Source: an uncultured Saprospiraceae bacterium
GTDB taxonomy: Bacteria > Bacteroidota > Bacteroidia > Chitinophagales > Saprospiraceae
Length of the DNA: 64,000 nucleotides
NCBI GenBank assembly: GCA_937951615.1
Contig: CALFBH010000014.1
Coordinates: forward strand, 1-64,000
Reading direction: 5' to 3'
The notes beneath the pieces were generated by a model. That model searched no databases, was not told where the DNA came from, and saw nothing but the letters and a program-made list of their open reading frames with translations. The stretch's first letter is position 1. Each line of letters begins with the position of its first letter. Shown piece after piece: positions 7,114 through 15,944 of the stretch. The position numbers and the translations under genes are program-made.

Positions 7114-10100
7114 TTAGGGCAAACTCAAATCTGGTGTTGCTCCCATGTCAGGATACTTCACTGGATTCTTTTTCAGTTGAGCATTGATGAGTTCAATGGC
7201 TTTATCCATTTGTGGGTCTGTGCCGGCTTTGTAATCTTGTGGAGCAATATCGACAAAAACATCGGGGTCGGTGCCGTAGTTTTCTACGTCGTAGCCGACG
7301 TCTTTGAACCAGTAACTAAATTCTGGCTGCGTGGTGACTGAGCCGTCGATGAGGTGGTGGCGTGGCCAGATGCCGACAACGCCGCCCCAGGTTCTGCGAC
7401 CAATGAGGGTGCCGAGTCCCATCAATTTGAAAGCATGGGAAAAAATATCGCCATCTGAGCCGGCAAATTCATTGGTGAGGGCGACCATTGGTCCGAGTAC
7501 GGAGTGGTCGGGATAATGTTCTTTTGCTTTTGACCAGCGGCTGTTACTGAGTCCGATTATTTTGCGGGAGAGCTTTTCCAGAATCAACTGGGAGACATGA
7601 CCGCCGCCATTGAAACGGACATCGACAATCAAGGCGCCTTTTTTGGCTTCCATGTCGTAGTAGCGGTGAAATTCGGAATAACCTTGCGCCCCCATATCGG
7701 GCAAATGGACGTAGCCGACTTTGCCTTTTGTTTTTTTGTGGATGTATTTTCTGTTGTTTTCTACCCATTCGCGGTAACGCAATTTCTGCTCATCGCGTAG
7801 GGTTTTTACTCTGACTTGCTTTTCTGCTCTGCCTGATTTTATGGTGAGTCGGACTTCATTGCCCGCCTGATTGACCAGCGTTTCGTAAGGCGAAACGGAT
7901 TTGCTCAATTTGATGTTATTGATGGCTGTGATGATGTCGCCTTTTTTGACATTGACGCCCGGACGTTTTAGCGGCGAAGCATATTGTGGATGCCAGTTGT
8001 CGCCATTCAGAATATGGGTGATTTTGTAGCCACCCGACTTGGCATCAAAAACAAAATCGCAGCCTAGCAGTCCGATGCTGTAATTGGGGGCAGCTTTGTA
8101 GTCACCGCCTATTTCATAAGCATGGGAAGTGCCGAGTTCGCCCTGCATTTCCCAAGACAAAACGGACAAATCATCGCGCGAACCTAGTCGCTCAACTAAG
8201 GGACGATAACGTTTATATACTTTATCCCAGTCCACGCCCGACATGTTTTCTACCCAGAAATGTTCTTTTTGCATGCGCCACATTTCATCGAAAATCTGTA
8301 TCCATTCTTTGGCTGGCGTGACGGCTACTTTTAAATGCGACAAGTCAATCCAGCCTGTTTTTCGGCTGGCTGTCTTATTCTTGCTCAACCGCATATTCGG
8401 CTCTAAGCCCAATGCCCTCAATCGTTTGCGTGAAGCATAAACAAGTGTTTCTGATTCGGAAGAAATTTTGAAACTGCTGACCTTGCTGGCAATGGTTTTT
8501 TCCTCTGCCATCAGCAAATCCCACATGTTTAAAACGCCATCTGGCTCTATTTCGTCGCTGTAAAAATTATTGTCTAATGAGCCTTTGATAGGGCGTTTTA
8601 GTGTAATGATACACTCACTAGTCGCTTCGATGCCATCGTAAATGCCTTCTGTGACTGGCATAGCAACGACCCGTTCTGCGATGCCGTCAAAATCTACTTT
8701 AACGGGATTTATGCTTAGGTCTTTTTTCTTTTTATCTCTGTCAAAACCATCTGGTTCTTCATCGCCGGGCGTCAGTGGTTTGGGTAGAAAGGGGTTTTCG
8801 GCTTCTTTATTGAGAATAACGCAAAAAGGTTTTTCTGTTTGCGGGAAATTCAAATCAAAATAGACGGTATCGTAAACTGGATTGAAAATTCTATTGGATA
8901 AAAAGAAAACATAATTTCCGCAGGTCGAAAAAGTGGGGCTGTGGTCGCGGAAATCATTTTCTGTAATCGCGGTTGATTTTTTATTTTTAATGGAGTATAA
9001 ATTGATGTTTCCGGTATTATCGTCGTTATGATTGCCATAGCCGAGCCACTGACTGTCTTTCGACCAGTTGAATCCGGGAATAAGTAGAAAAGGCGATTGG
9101 TCAATGACGATTGAAGTGCCTTTTTTCAAATCTACCAAAACCAGTTCTGCTTTGTGATTGGTCAGTGCAGCATACTTATCGTTGGGCGAAATTTTGAGTT
9201 CGCTTGCTCGTCCAAAATCGAGTCCTTTTAATACTTTTATCTTGTCATTTGCTTTACTGTGTATTTCGATGCGTTCCTGCCCGCCTTCATCGGTGACCAG
9301 TACAAAACCTTCTCCTGAATGTAGGTAACGCAGCAGTCGCTGCCGCACGCCATCCTTTGTGTGAAGCGTGTGTATGATGTTTTCCCAATTGGCAGTTTCA
9401 AAAGATTTGCCTCTTGTATTGATGGCGATGCTGTGCCCTTTGGGATGAATGTCATAGCCTTGCAGATATTTTGTAGCGTCTACAAATTTACGTTGATGTT
9501 GTACACGCGGGCTGTGATAGTCAATTTTTATCTGCTGACTTTTATTGCTTTTAATATCCAATGCATACACATCAGCTCCTGCAGTATAGACAATTGTTTT
9601 ACCATCCGTTGTCGCATCTTTGCAGTAGAAATTTTTGTGATTGCTGTGTTGTTGAATATCTGTTCCATTGGGTTTTATGGAGAAAATATTGGCAATGCCT
9701 TTATGGTCGGAAATAAAATAAATCCGTTCGCCGATCCACATCGGATTGGCATAATTGCCACCAATACCTTCCCATTCTTTGAAGTTTCCTTTTCCTTTTT
9801 CATCAATCCATAAGATACCGGATGTTCCGCCGCGATAGCGTTTCCATCTTTCAATGCCAGAGGTATTTCTACCAATGACAGAGCGATTTCGACTGCCATA
9901 GGAAATATGTCTTCCATGTCCAAGATTCAGTTTTTCGGGCAAACCACCGTCTTTATGAACTTGATATAAAGTATAATTTTTATAAAAAGGTTCTTGATAG
10001 CAAGAGCAGTAATAAATGTAATTTCCGTCTTTCGACCAACCGCAGATGTTATTGGAACGGAATGTTGGCGCGTAAGTCAATCGCTCAGGAGTGCCGCCCT

Positions 10101-10320
10101 CGGCAGGCATTTTGTACACTTCCAAATTGCCATCTTCTTTCGCCATAAAAGCAATCCATTTGCCATCTGGCGAAAAATGCGGGTAAGTAATAACGTTTAA
10201 ATTGGCGGTTAATCTTTCTGCCTTTCCACCATTCAAGGGGACGCGCCATAAGTCGTCTTCGCTTACAAATATAATGTGATCATTGTAAACGGTAGGGTGT
10301 CTATAGTAGCCGTGTTGCAT
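7114..10320 (-). CDS. Tricorn-type protease (S41 family), cytosolic
   Basis: 1068 residues with the full domain order of archaeal tricorn protease: an N-terminal six-bladed TolB/WD-like propeller (begins HPTVYNDHIIFVSEDDLWRV), a second propeller, a helical C1 domain, a PDZ domain (about 745-835) and the S41 C2 domain. Predicted catalytic residues are His733 (GTSHAYE), Ser955-Asp956 (AGSDGD) and Glu1013 (VENYGTDPD). The Ser-Glu spacing of 58 equals that of the Thermoplasma enzyme (965 and 1023). There is no signal peptide, so it should act in the cytosol, trimming oligopeptides downstream of the proteasome-like proteases. It is monocistronic. Full-length tricorn homologues are known in scattered bacteria, including Bacteroidota. 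Confidence 0.93.
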   Translation of the reverse strand: MQHGYYRHPTVYNDHIIFVSEDDLWRVPLNGGKAERLTANLNVITYPHFSPDGKWIAFMAKEDGNLEVYKMPAEGGTPERLTYAPTFRSNNICGWSKDGNYIYYCSCYQEPFYKNYTLYQVHKDGGLPEKLNLGHGRHISYGSRNRSVIGRNTSGIERWKRYRGGTSGILWIDEKGKGNFKEWEGIGGNYANPMWIGERIYFISDHKGIANIFSIKPNGTDIQQHSNHKNFYCKDATTDGKTIVYTAGADVYALDIKSNKSQQIKIDYHSPRVQHQRKFVDATKYLQGYDIHPKGHSIAINTRGKSFETANWENIIHTLHTKDGVRQRLLRYLHSGEGFVLVTDEGGQERIEIHSKANDKIKVLKGLDFGRASELKISPNDKYAALTNHKAELVLVDLKKGTSIVIDQSPFLLIPGFNWSKDSQWLGYGNHNDDNTGNINLYSIKNKKSTAITENDFRDHSPTFSTCGNYVFFLSNRIFNPVYDTVYFDLNFPQTEKPFCVILNKEAENPFLPKPLTPGDEEPDGFDRDKKKKDLSINPVKVDFDGIAERVVAMPVTEGIYDGIEATSECIITLKRPIKGSLDNNFYSDEIEPDGVLNMWDLLMAEEKTIASKVSSFKISSESETLVYASRKRLRALGLEPNMRLSKNKTASRKTGWIDLSHLKVAVTPAKEWIQIFDEMWRMQKEHFWVENMSGVDWDKVYKRYRPLVERLGSRDDLSVLSWEMQGELGTSHAYEIGGDYKAAPNYSIGLLGCDFVFDAKSGGYKITHILNGDNWHPQYASPLKRPGVNVKKGDIITAINNIKLSKSVSPYETLVNQAGNEVRLTIKSGRAEKQVRVKTLRDEQKLRYREWVENNRKYIHKKTKGKVGYVHLPDMGAQGYSEFHRYYDMEAKKGALIVDVRFNGGGHVSQLILEKLSRKIIGLSNSRWSKAKEHYPDHSVLGPMVALTNEFAGSDGDIFSHAFKLMGLGTLIGRRTWGGVVGIWPRHHLIDGSVTTQPEFSYWFKDVGYDVENYGTDPDVFVDIAPQDYKAGTDPQMDKAIELINAQLKKNPVKYPDMGATPDLSLP

Positions 10321-10556
10321 TTAAATATATTGGTTTTTGAGTCCTAAACTTATATCGAAGGCATCGCAAATATAATTAAATGTTAAGTGTTTACAGTCAA
10401 TATGATAAGATTTTAATACATAAGTGTTTATTTTAGGACAAAATCTATTTTTTAAATTTCCAATAGGCTTATGAAAAAAAGGAAAAGCGTGTGAACAACC
10501 GGCGTATCATTATTGTTTCCTGCAAAGAAATATTGATGATAAGAGAAATTAAAAAC

Positions 10557-11216
10557 ATGAAACGAATTTTAATCCTATTTATTTTACTTTTTCCGGTTCT
10601 TAGCTATGCTCAAAATAGTAATTTGGGAAACTGGTTGATTTACATTGGAAATAAAAAAATAAATTCCAAATTGGGTTGGCATCACGAAGTTCAGTACAGG
10701 AATTATAATGCTGTTGGTGACCTGGAACAATTGCTCCTTCGAACCGGGATTGGATATAACCTGACAGAAAAAAACAATAATATACTCTTAGGCTATGGTT
10801 TCATTCATAGTCAGAATTATATTGCTAATACAGAAGATAAGTTGAATGTCAATGAGCACAGAATTTTCCAACAGTTCATAACACGCCAAGCCATAGGTAA
10901 AGTCAAAGTTCAACATCGATATCGATTTGAACAAAGGTGGGTTGAAGATGCCGATCTTAAATTGAGGTTTCGGTATTTTCTTTCTTTGAATATGCCATTG
11001 AACAATTCAGAGATTACTGATAACACCTGGTATGGCTCGATTTATAATGAAGTTTTTATCAATAATAAGCAAGTCATTTTTGATAGAAATCGTCTTTATT
11101 TTGGTGTGGGATATAAGCTAAACAAAACTGCCAAATTTGAGCTTGGTTATATGAATCAGTTCTTGAATAATGGCAATAGAGATCAAATCAACTTAATTGC
11201 ATTTCTTTCCTTTTAA
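10557..11216 (+). CDS. DUF2490 family protein, predicted outer-membrane beta-barrel
   Basis: 219 residues from the ATG at 10557, chosen because it begins a clean signal peptide (MKRILILFILLFPVLSYAQ); an upstream in-frame ATG would add 22 hydrophilic residues. The mature protein alternates hydrophobic and polar residues and contains NLGNWLIYIGNKKINSKLGW, HHEVQYRNY, RTGIGYNL, HRIFQQF and YGSIYNEVFIN, typical of DUF2490 proteins. The C-terminal residue is Phe (NLIAFLSF), as in outer-membrane barrels. The role is unknown. It stands alone between the tricorn gene (divergent) and the flippase-like gene (convergent). Confidence 0.85.
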   Translation: MKRILILFILLFPVLSYAQNSNLGNWLIYIGNKKINSKLGWHHEVQYRNYNAVGDLEQLLLRTGIGYNLTEKNNNILLGYGFIHSQNYIANTEDKLNVNEHRIFQQFITRQAIGKVKVQHRYRFEQRWVEDADLKLRFRYFLSLNMPLNNSEITDNTWYGSIYNEVFINNKQVIFDRNRLYFGVGYKLNKTAKFELGYMNQFLNNGNRDQINLIAFLSF

Positions 11217-11285
11217 CTGGATTTTGGAAGCGAGAAGCCGGATGCGGGAAGCGAGATGTTAAGCCATCAAAGCCTAGTAAGGAAA

Positions 11286-12419
11286 TCAATCGAGCTTAGC
11301 CTTCAACCGCTCTTTTTTTCTTCGTCTTACAACACCACTTATCCAGTTGGGTAAAATAATTGTACCAGCAAGCAGGTAGAAATAATAAGTCAGTACACGC
11401 CAGAAAAAAGCGATGAGGATGGCTAGTCCAGTGACATATTCACCTTTGCTGTTGACAATGAAATCCTGTAAAAAAGGACCAAAAGCTGCTTCGGCAATGC
11501 CTGTACCTCCAGGCGTAGGGCTAAGGGCAAGTACAACATACATCGTTTCGACCCTGCCGTAAATGAGGGCTTGTTGTGCAAGGTTGAAAGTCTCCCGCAC
11601 TGCCGGTACAAAGGCGTACATCAGCACCATGACAAGGACAAAACGAATCGTCCAGGCAGTTGCAGTAGATAAAAAAGCAAGCGCGTGATAGGAAAAGGGT
11701 TTTTGTTTCATCTCCCTAGAAGTCAGCACCATATCATTGGCAACTTCCTCTGCTTTTTGGCGAAAGCGTTTGAGAAAACCCCATGAAGTTGCCCAGACTA
11801 AAAACCTTTTGACGGTATTCGGGCTGATAAATATGCCATAGAAAAACATCAACCCGTAGGTCATCATTGCGCCATAGGCGACAAAAACAGAATTGGATAA
11901 AAAGCTGCCTCCGCCACCTGGAAATATCATGGGATAGCCGAGAAAAGAGAATAGAATAGGCATTCCAAGAACGAAAAAAGCCGTGTCCAACACAATGGTA
12001 TATAAGACGATCGTAGCAATTTTTCCGGCAGGCAATTTCTCTTGTGATAAAACAAATAAGGCAACACCAGAACCGCCCACACTTGTAGGCGTGACAGCAG
12101 AGCTAAATTCCCAGATAAAAATCAATTCGATGCACTTTTTCCAGCTAAATTCTCCATCAGTCAGTACACGGAGGCGAGTAGCATAAGCGAGATGACGCAT
12201 AAAAAGCAGAAAGACGGCAAAAAACATCCAGCCGATAGTGAAGCGTGTCCAGTTGAGGTCGGGTAAATCTTCTTTTTGGAAAGCCCGGAACATGATATAG
12301 CCTACGACACCTACACCGATAAGCATAGGAATGATAATTCGGCTCAATTTCACTGAGCTTAGTACCTCTGCTTCTTCAGAAGTTAGCTGTTCCTTTTGGA
12401 CAGGTTGTTCAGGCTTCAT
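11286..12419 (-). CDS. Flippase-like (lysylphosphatidylglycerol synthase TM / UPF0104) membrane protein
   Basis: A 377-residue polytopic protein with about eight membrane segments, for example IIIPMLIGVGVVGYIMF near the start. It carries EFSSAVTPTSVGGSGVALFV and the later PTPGGTGIAEAAFGPFL, the conserved P-T-P-x-G-G-x-G-x-A/E pattern of the family. Members include MprF transmembrane domains and YbhN-type proteins thought to move lipids or lipid-linked intermediates between leaflets; the substrate here is unknown. Its start overlaps the end of scpA by 11 bases, so the two are co-translated. The C-terminus is basic (RRRKKERLKAKLD). Confidence 0.88.
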   Translation of the reverse strand: MKPEQPVQKEQLTSEEAEVLSSVKLSRIIIPMLIGVGVVGYIMFRAFQKEDLPDLNWTRFTIGWMFFAVFLLFMRHLAYATRLRVLTDGEFSWKKCIELIFIWEFSSAVTPTSVGGSGVALFVLSQEKLPAGKIATIVLYTIVLDTAFFVLGMPILFSFLGYPMIFPGGGGSFLSNSVFVAYGAMMTYGLMFFYGIFISPNTVKRFLVWATSWGFLKRFRQKAEEVANDMVLTSREMKQKPFSYHALAFLSTATAWTIRFVLVMVLMYAFVPAVRETFNLAQQALIYGRVETMYVVLALSPTPGGTGIAEAAFGPFLQDFIVNSKGEYVTGLAILIAFFWRVLTYYFYLLAGTIILPNWISGVVRRRKKERLKAKLD

Positions 12420-13164
12420 CGAAAGTTTTGCTGGTGAGCCAAAAATTATTGAGTCCGAGTCCGGAAACGATACCGATTTCCTGAAGTTGAAGGAGTTCTA
12501 AAAGGGCGAGGAATATAAATATGGCATGCATCCGATTTTCACATTTGGTAAAAATAAAATTGAAGTCGGATTTTTTCCGTTTGATGACCATTTTTAAAAG
12601 CTTCTCCCGTTCTTCGCCTATGGTGTAGTGGTATTGAACAACCGTGTGAATGACAACGCGATTTTCATCTTCAAATCGCTGCAAAATACGTTCAAATGTT
12701 TTTAATAATTTAAACATAGTCAGCGATTCCAACTCGGCATCAACTAAAGCTTTTGTGGCGATAGAACGCAGTTCTTTGCTGACATTGGCGCGACCTTGTT
12801 TTTTGGCGCGAGCTTCTTCCAATACCCGCATATCATCCAAGACACTTTTGTAGCGTTTGTATTCCAGCAGGCGGCGGATCAATTCTTCACGCGGGTCAAT
12901 TTCATTCCCTTCTTCGTCCAGCTCTTTGCGGGGCAATAGCAATTTGGCTTTGATCCGCATCAAAGTAGCTGCTACTAATATAAACTCACTGGCAAGGTCG
13001 ATGTTCAGGGATTCCATCTGCCGAATGTATTCCAGAAAATCGTCTGTCAGTTTGGAAATTGGAATATTATAAATATCCAGTTCATCCCGTTCTATAAAAA
13101 ATAGCAGCAGGTCGAAAGGTCCCTCAAATTGAGGAAGTTTGATATTATAGGTTGCGTCGCTCAT
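12409..13164 (-). CDS. scpA: Segregation and condensation protein A
   Basis: Kleisin subunit of the bacterial condensin, bridging SMC and ScpB in chromosome organisation. The 251-residue protein from the ATG at 13164 begins MSDATYNIKLPQFEGPFDLL. Then come ERDELDIYNIPISKLTDDFL and ASEFILVAATLMRIKAKLLL, the classic ScpA N-terminus that binds the SMC neck. The longer open frame (to 13344) runs through a repeat element and is unlikely to be translated. The C-terminal region has a run of basic residues (VIKRKKSDFNFIF) before a short winged-helix-like end. It lies between lpxB and the flippase-like gene. Confidence 0.92.
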   Translation of the reverse strand: MSDATYNIKLPQFEGPFDLLLFFIERDELDIYNIPISKLTDDFLEYIRQMESLNIDLASEFILVAATLMRIKAKLLLPRKELDEEGNEIDPREELIRRLLEYKRYKSVLDDMRVLEEARAKKQGRANVSKELRSIATKALVDAELESLTMFKLLKTFERILQRFEDENRVVIHTVVQYHYTIGEEREKLLKMVIKRKKSDFNFIFTKCENRMHAIFIFLALLELLQLQEIGIVSGLGLNNFWLTSKTFDEA

Positions 13165-13255
13165 TGATTGAGGCAAAGATACAAAAAACAGGTGGGCTAA
13201 TGCAGTAAATATAAATTGGAGCAAGAAGTGCAAAGTTTTTTTAGCGGATGTATTT

Positions 13256-13385
13256 GGTCGATGGTCGATGGTCCATAGTCGATAGAAAACTACAGGCATT
13301 TTGCAAAGCAAAATGTATGTGAAAATTACAACACGATAATACACTTAACTTCCAGTCATCGTCTATGGTCTATCGTCCATCGACT
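13256..13385. repeat. Modular palindrome, (C)GATGGTC/CATAGTC arms with TTTTGC core
   Basis: The left arm (13256-13286) is built from words like GGTCGATGGTCCATAGTC, and the right arm (13353-13385) from their complements. In the middle, CATTTTGCAAAGCAAAATG (13297-13315) forms an 8-bp stem with a triloop. The right arm overlaps the last codons and stop codon of lpxB. Related elements with the same core are at 39869-39989 and 61362-61680. Confidence 0.8.
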
Positions 13386-14463
13386 TTCTTAACTGCGCGA
13401 GCATGAAGTCGGCTGTGCGTTCAGCGGCCCCTGCGCCGCCTAATTTTTCTTTTAATTGGAGGTAATTGTCTTGTAAACCTGATAGGTCTCCAAGACCTAT
13501 CAGGTTTTTCAATTCAATCTTCAAATTGTCAAGTGTCAGCTCGTCTTGTATCAATTCTTTCACCACTGCTTTGTCCATAATCAAATTGACCAGTGAAATA
13601 TACTTCACCTTGACCAGGCGACGAGCGATGCGGTAGGAGAGCGTATTGCCCCGATAACAGACGACCTGCGGGACATTGAATAAGGCTGTTTCCAGCGTAG
13701 CTGTACCAGAAGTGACGAGTGCAGCCTGAGCGTTTTGCAGGAGTTGGTAAGTTTGATTATGGACCAGTTCTATTTTTTTATTTTGTAAAAAGGGCTGGTA
13801 AAAATCGGCAGGAATGCTCGGCGCACCAGCAATGACAAAACGGTATTCAGGGAAAAATGGAACAACTTCCAACATAATACTCAACATGCGACTGATTTCC
13901 TGTCGGCGGCTGCCAGGGAGCAGGGCAATGGTATTATTATCGTTTTGTTTTTGCTTGTTCTGTGGGATAACATCTAATAAAGGATGCCCGACAAAGTCCA
14001 CTTCTACGTCGTATTTTTTATAAAAATCTTTTTCAAAAGGAAGGATAACAAACATGCGTTCTACATCGCGCTTTATGGCGTGTACACGCTTAGCATTCCA
14101 TGCCCATATTTGTGGAGAAATATAATAGAATACCCGAATGCCTTCCCGCTTTGCCCATTTTGCCATACGCAGATTGAAGCCCGGATAATCGACAAGAATA
14201 AGCACATCAGGTTGATAGGTTTTGATGTCCTGCTTACAAAATTTGAAATTGCCGAGAATAGTGCGAATGTTTTTAGCCACTTCCAGAAAGCCCATGAAGG
14301 CTAAGTCGCGGTAGTGCTTTACCAAAACACCACCAGCCTGCTGCATCAGGTCACCACCCCATACCCGAAAGTCGGCTGAGGTATCTTTTTGCCGCAAGGC
14401 AGCCATAAGATTGGAGGCATGTAAATCGCCCGAAGCTTCTCCTGCAATGATGTAGTAGCGCAT
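13363..14463 (-). CDS. lpxB: Lipid-A-disaccharide synthase
   Basis: GT19 enzyme that joins UDP-2,3-diacylglucosamine and lipid X to make the lipid A disaccharide at the inner membrane. The 366 residues include YIIAGEASGDLHASNLM at the N-terminus, DYPGFNLRMAKWAKREGI, YYISPQIWAWNAKR, FVGHPLLDV, LPGSRRQEI and TSGTATLETAL, all hallmarks of LpxB. Near the C-terminus a perfect palindrome (13475-13507) is read as part of the protein (LIGLGDLSGL). The final residues (KSMDDRP) and the stop codon come from the arm of another repeat. Both oddities lie outside the catalytic core, so function is probably retained. Confidence 0.95.
   Translation of the reverse strand: MRYYIIAGEASGDLHASNLMAALRQKDTSADFRVWGGDLMQQAGGVLVKHYRDLAFMGFLEVAKNIRTILGNFKFCKQDIKTYQPDVLILVDYPGFNLRMAKWAKREGIRVFYYISPQIWAWNAKRVHAIKRDVERMFVILPFEKDFYKKYDVEVDFVGHPLLDVIPQNKQKQNDNNTIALLPGSRRQEISRMLSIMLEVVPFFPEYRFVIAGAPSIPADFYQPFLQNKKIELVHNQTYQLLQNAQAALVTSGTATLETALFNVPQVVCYRGNTLSYRIARRLVKVKYISLVNLIMDKAVVKELIQDELTLDNLKIELKNLIGLGDLSGLQDNYLQLKEKLGGAGAAERTADFMLAQLRKSMDDRP
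13475..13507. repeat. Perfect 15-bp palindrome inside the lpxB reading frame
   Basis: AAACCTGATAGGTCT (13475-13489) and AGACCTATCAGGTTT (13493-13507) are exact complements with a 3-base loop. In the minus strand it encodes part of NLIGLGDLSGLQD, at a position where LpxB proteins have a short variable loop. A similar GACCTGTCAG palindrome lies between genes at 37008-37041. Confidence 0.85.
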
Positions 14464-14467
14464 ACTG

Positions 14468-14538
14468 GTGTGTTGTCGTGTTGTCGTGTTGTCGTGTTTT
14501 GAACATTAACACTACAACACATCAACACCACAACACAT
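14468..14538. repeat. Palindrome with GTGTTGTC / GACAACAC arms
   Basis: The left arm TGTCGTGTTGTCGTGTTGTC (within 14468-14498) is tandem-like, and the right arm (14509-14538) has CACTACAACACATCAACACC. The loop is TTGAACATTA. It sits between lpxB and the small membrane protein gene. The same arm type recurs at 41000-41094 and 57240-57360. Confidence 0.75.
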
Positions 14539-14540
14539 TT

Positions 14541-14843
14541 TTAAAACCCAAGCTGTCCGAAATAGGTATACATCCACAGCCCGACATAAAACAAGGTGGG
14601 GAAGATAATGCCGCGCATGGAGAAGTCCATCCAGTTGCGTTTGAAATACTGAAAAGGGATAATGTTGGAACAAACGGCAACTGTGACAAGTAGTTTTTCG
14701 CTAAATTGGAAAAAATTGTTCCCGACAGGAATCAATTCCCAATCGTAAATGGCATCATTGAGCATCAGTAATATGGCATAAGCGACAATAGGAACGGCGA
14801 ATCCCATGATAATGCCGAATAGTATTGAGTCTTTTGAAAACAT
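14541..14843 (-). CDS. Small membrane protein, unknown function
   Basis: 100 residues from the ATG at 14843 (MFSKDSILFGIIMGFAVPIV). The longer frame begins inside the surE end and adds a repeat-derived basic stretch. Three hydrophobic segments are visible: GIIMGFAVPIVAYAILLML, LLVTVAVCSNIIPFQYF and GIIFPTLFYVGLWMYTYF. Small proteins of this look occur next to surE and lpxB in related bacteria as far as I recall, but I cannot name a family. It lies 61 bases after surE and upstream of lpxB on the same strand, so co-transcription is likely. Confidence 0.65.
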   Translation of the reverse strand: MFSKDSILFGIIMGFAVPIVAYAILLMLNDAIYDWELIPVGNNFFQFSEKLLVTVAVCSNIIPFQYFKRNWMDFSMRGIIFPTLFYVGLWMYTYFGQLGF

Positions 14844-14904
14844 AAATGAACGATGAATTATGAACGATGAATGTTTACGATTCGTAAGTAAAAATGATAA
14901 ATGT

Positions 14905-15690
14905 TTAATGACCAATGTCAAGTTGTTCTGCTTCGCGCAATCCTTCTATGGCATCATAAGCGGTAAGGTCGTGCTGTGAGGGGACGACAGAAACGTAACC
15001 ATTCTCCAAAGCTTTTACATCTGCATCTTCCCCGTCATCTAAGTTAGTAAACTTTCCGGTTAGCCAATAATAGTCGCGCCCGTGCGGGTCTTTAGAACGA
15101 GTAAATTCTTCGATCCATTTGGCTTCTGCCTGTCGGCAAATTTTGAGTCCTTTTATTTGCTCGGCTGGCAGGTTCGGAATATTGACATTGAGTAATTTGG
15201 TGTTTTTTAAACCATTTTTTAAGACATAAGTCACCAGGTGGCGGATATATTTTTTGGCGGGTTCAAAATTAGCTTCAAAAGAGTAGTCAAGCAAAGAAAA
15301 CCCAATAGAATTGATGCCTTCCAACGAAGCTTCCATCGCTGCTGAAACAGTACCGGAATAGATGATGTTGATGGAGGCATTGGAGCCGTGATTGACGCCT
15401 GAAACGCAAAGGTCGATGCCGCGATCACCTAGTACAACGTCTTTGGCCAACTTGACACAATCGACAGGTGTCCCGGAACATTCATAGGCTTCTATATCGT
15501 CAAATAATTTTACTTTGCGTAAGCGCAAAGGCATATTAATGGTCAGTGCGTGGCCCTGTGCAGACTGAGGCTTATCGGGAGCAACGACGACGACATGACC
15601 ATAGTCTTTTACTGCTTCTATGAGTGCGCGAATGCCTGGTGCGGTGATGCCATCGTCATTGGTGACCAGTATAGTTGGTTTCTTGTTCAT
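14905..15690 (-). CDS. surE: 5'/3'-nucleotidase SurE
   Basis: Metal-dependent nucleoside monophosphate phosphatase linked to stationary-phase survival. The 261-residue protein contains ILVTNDDGITAPGIRALIEA at the N-terminus (Asp12 and Asp13 bind the metal), SAQGHALTI, CSGTPVDCVKLA, and LCVSGVNHGSNASINIIYSG followed by TVSAAMEA, which complete the SurE active site. It probably heads a cluster surE - small membrane protein - lpxB - scpA - flippase-like gene, all on the minus strand with repeats in two of the gaps. Confidence 0.95.
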   Translation of the reverse strand: MNKKPTILVTNDDGITAPGIRALIEAVKDYGHVVVVAPDKPQSAQGHALTINMPLRLRKVKLFDDIEAYECSGTPVDCVKLAKDVVLGDRGIDLCVSGVNHGSNASINIIYSGTVSAAMEASLEGINSIGFSLLDYSFEANFEPAKKYIRHLVTYVLKNGLKNTKLLNVNIPNLPAEQIKGLKICRQAEAKWIEEFTRSKDPHGRDYYWLTGKFTNLDDGEDADVKALENGYVSVVPSQHDLTAYDAIEGLREAEQLDIGH

Positions 15691-15944
15691 CTTATATTGA
15701 TTTATTTCTTTGCAAAGGTAGAAGAATTATCCTGTTACTTTATTATTAGAATAAAGTCTATTGGACAGATTGCCTATTATGTTAAGGAATTATTCCAAAT
15801 AAGTGCTTATTTTTGTAAATAATTTTTGAGTGACTTATTAAAAAAAAAGTGGTCTAAACGACGAATTGTTAAAAAAGTATAATTTATTAAAAATAATTAA
15901 CTGCTTGATAGTTAGTGAAATAAAACGAATAAAAATACAAAACC

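Noticed and set aside
12409-13344. Longer scpA reading frame starting at 13344
   Set aside because: The extra 60 codons run through a modular palindrome and lack ScpA similarity; the family N-terminus begins at the ATG at 13164.
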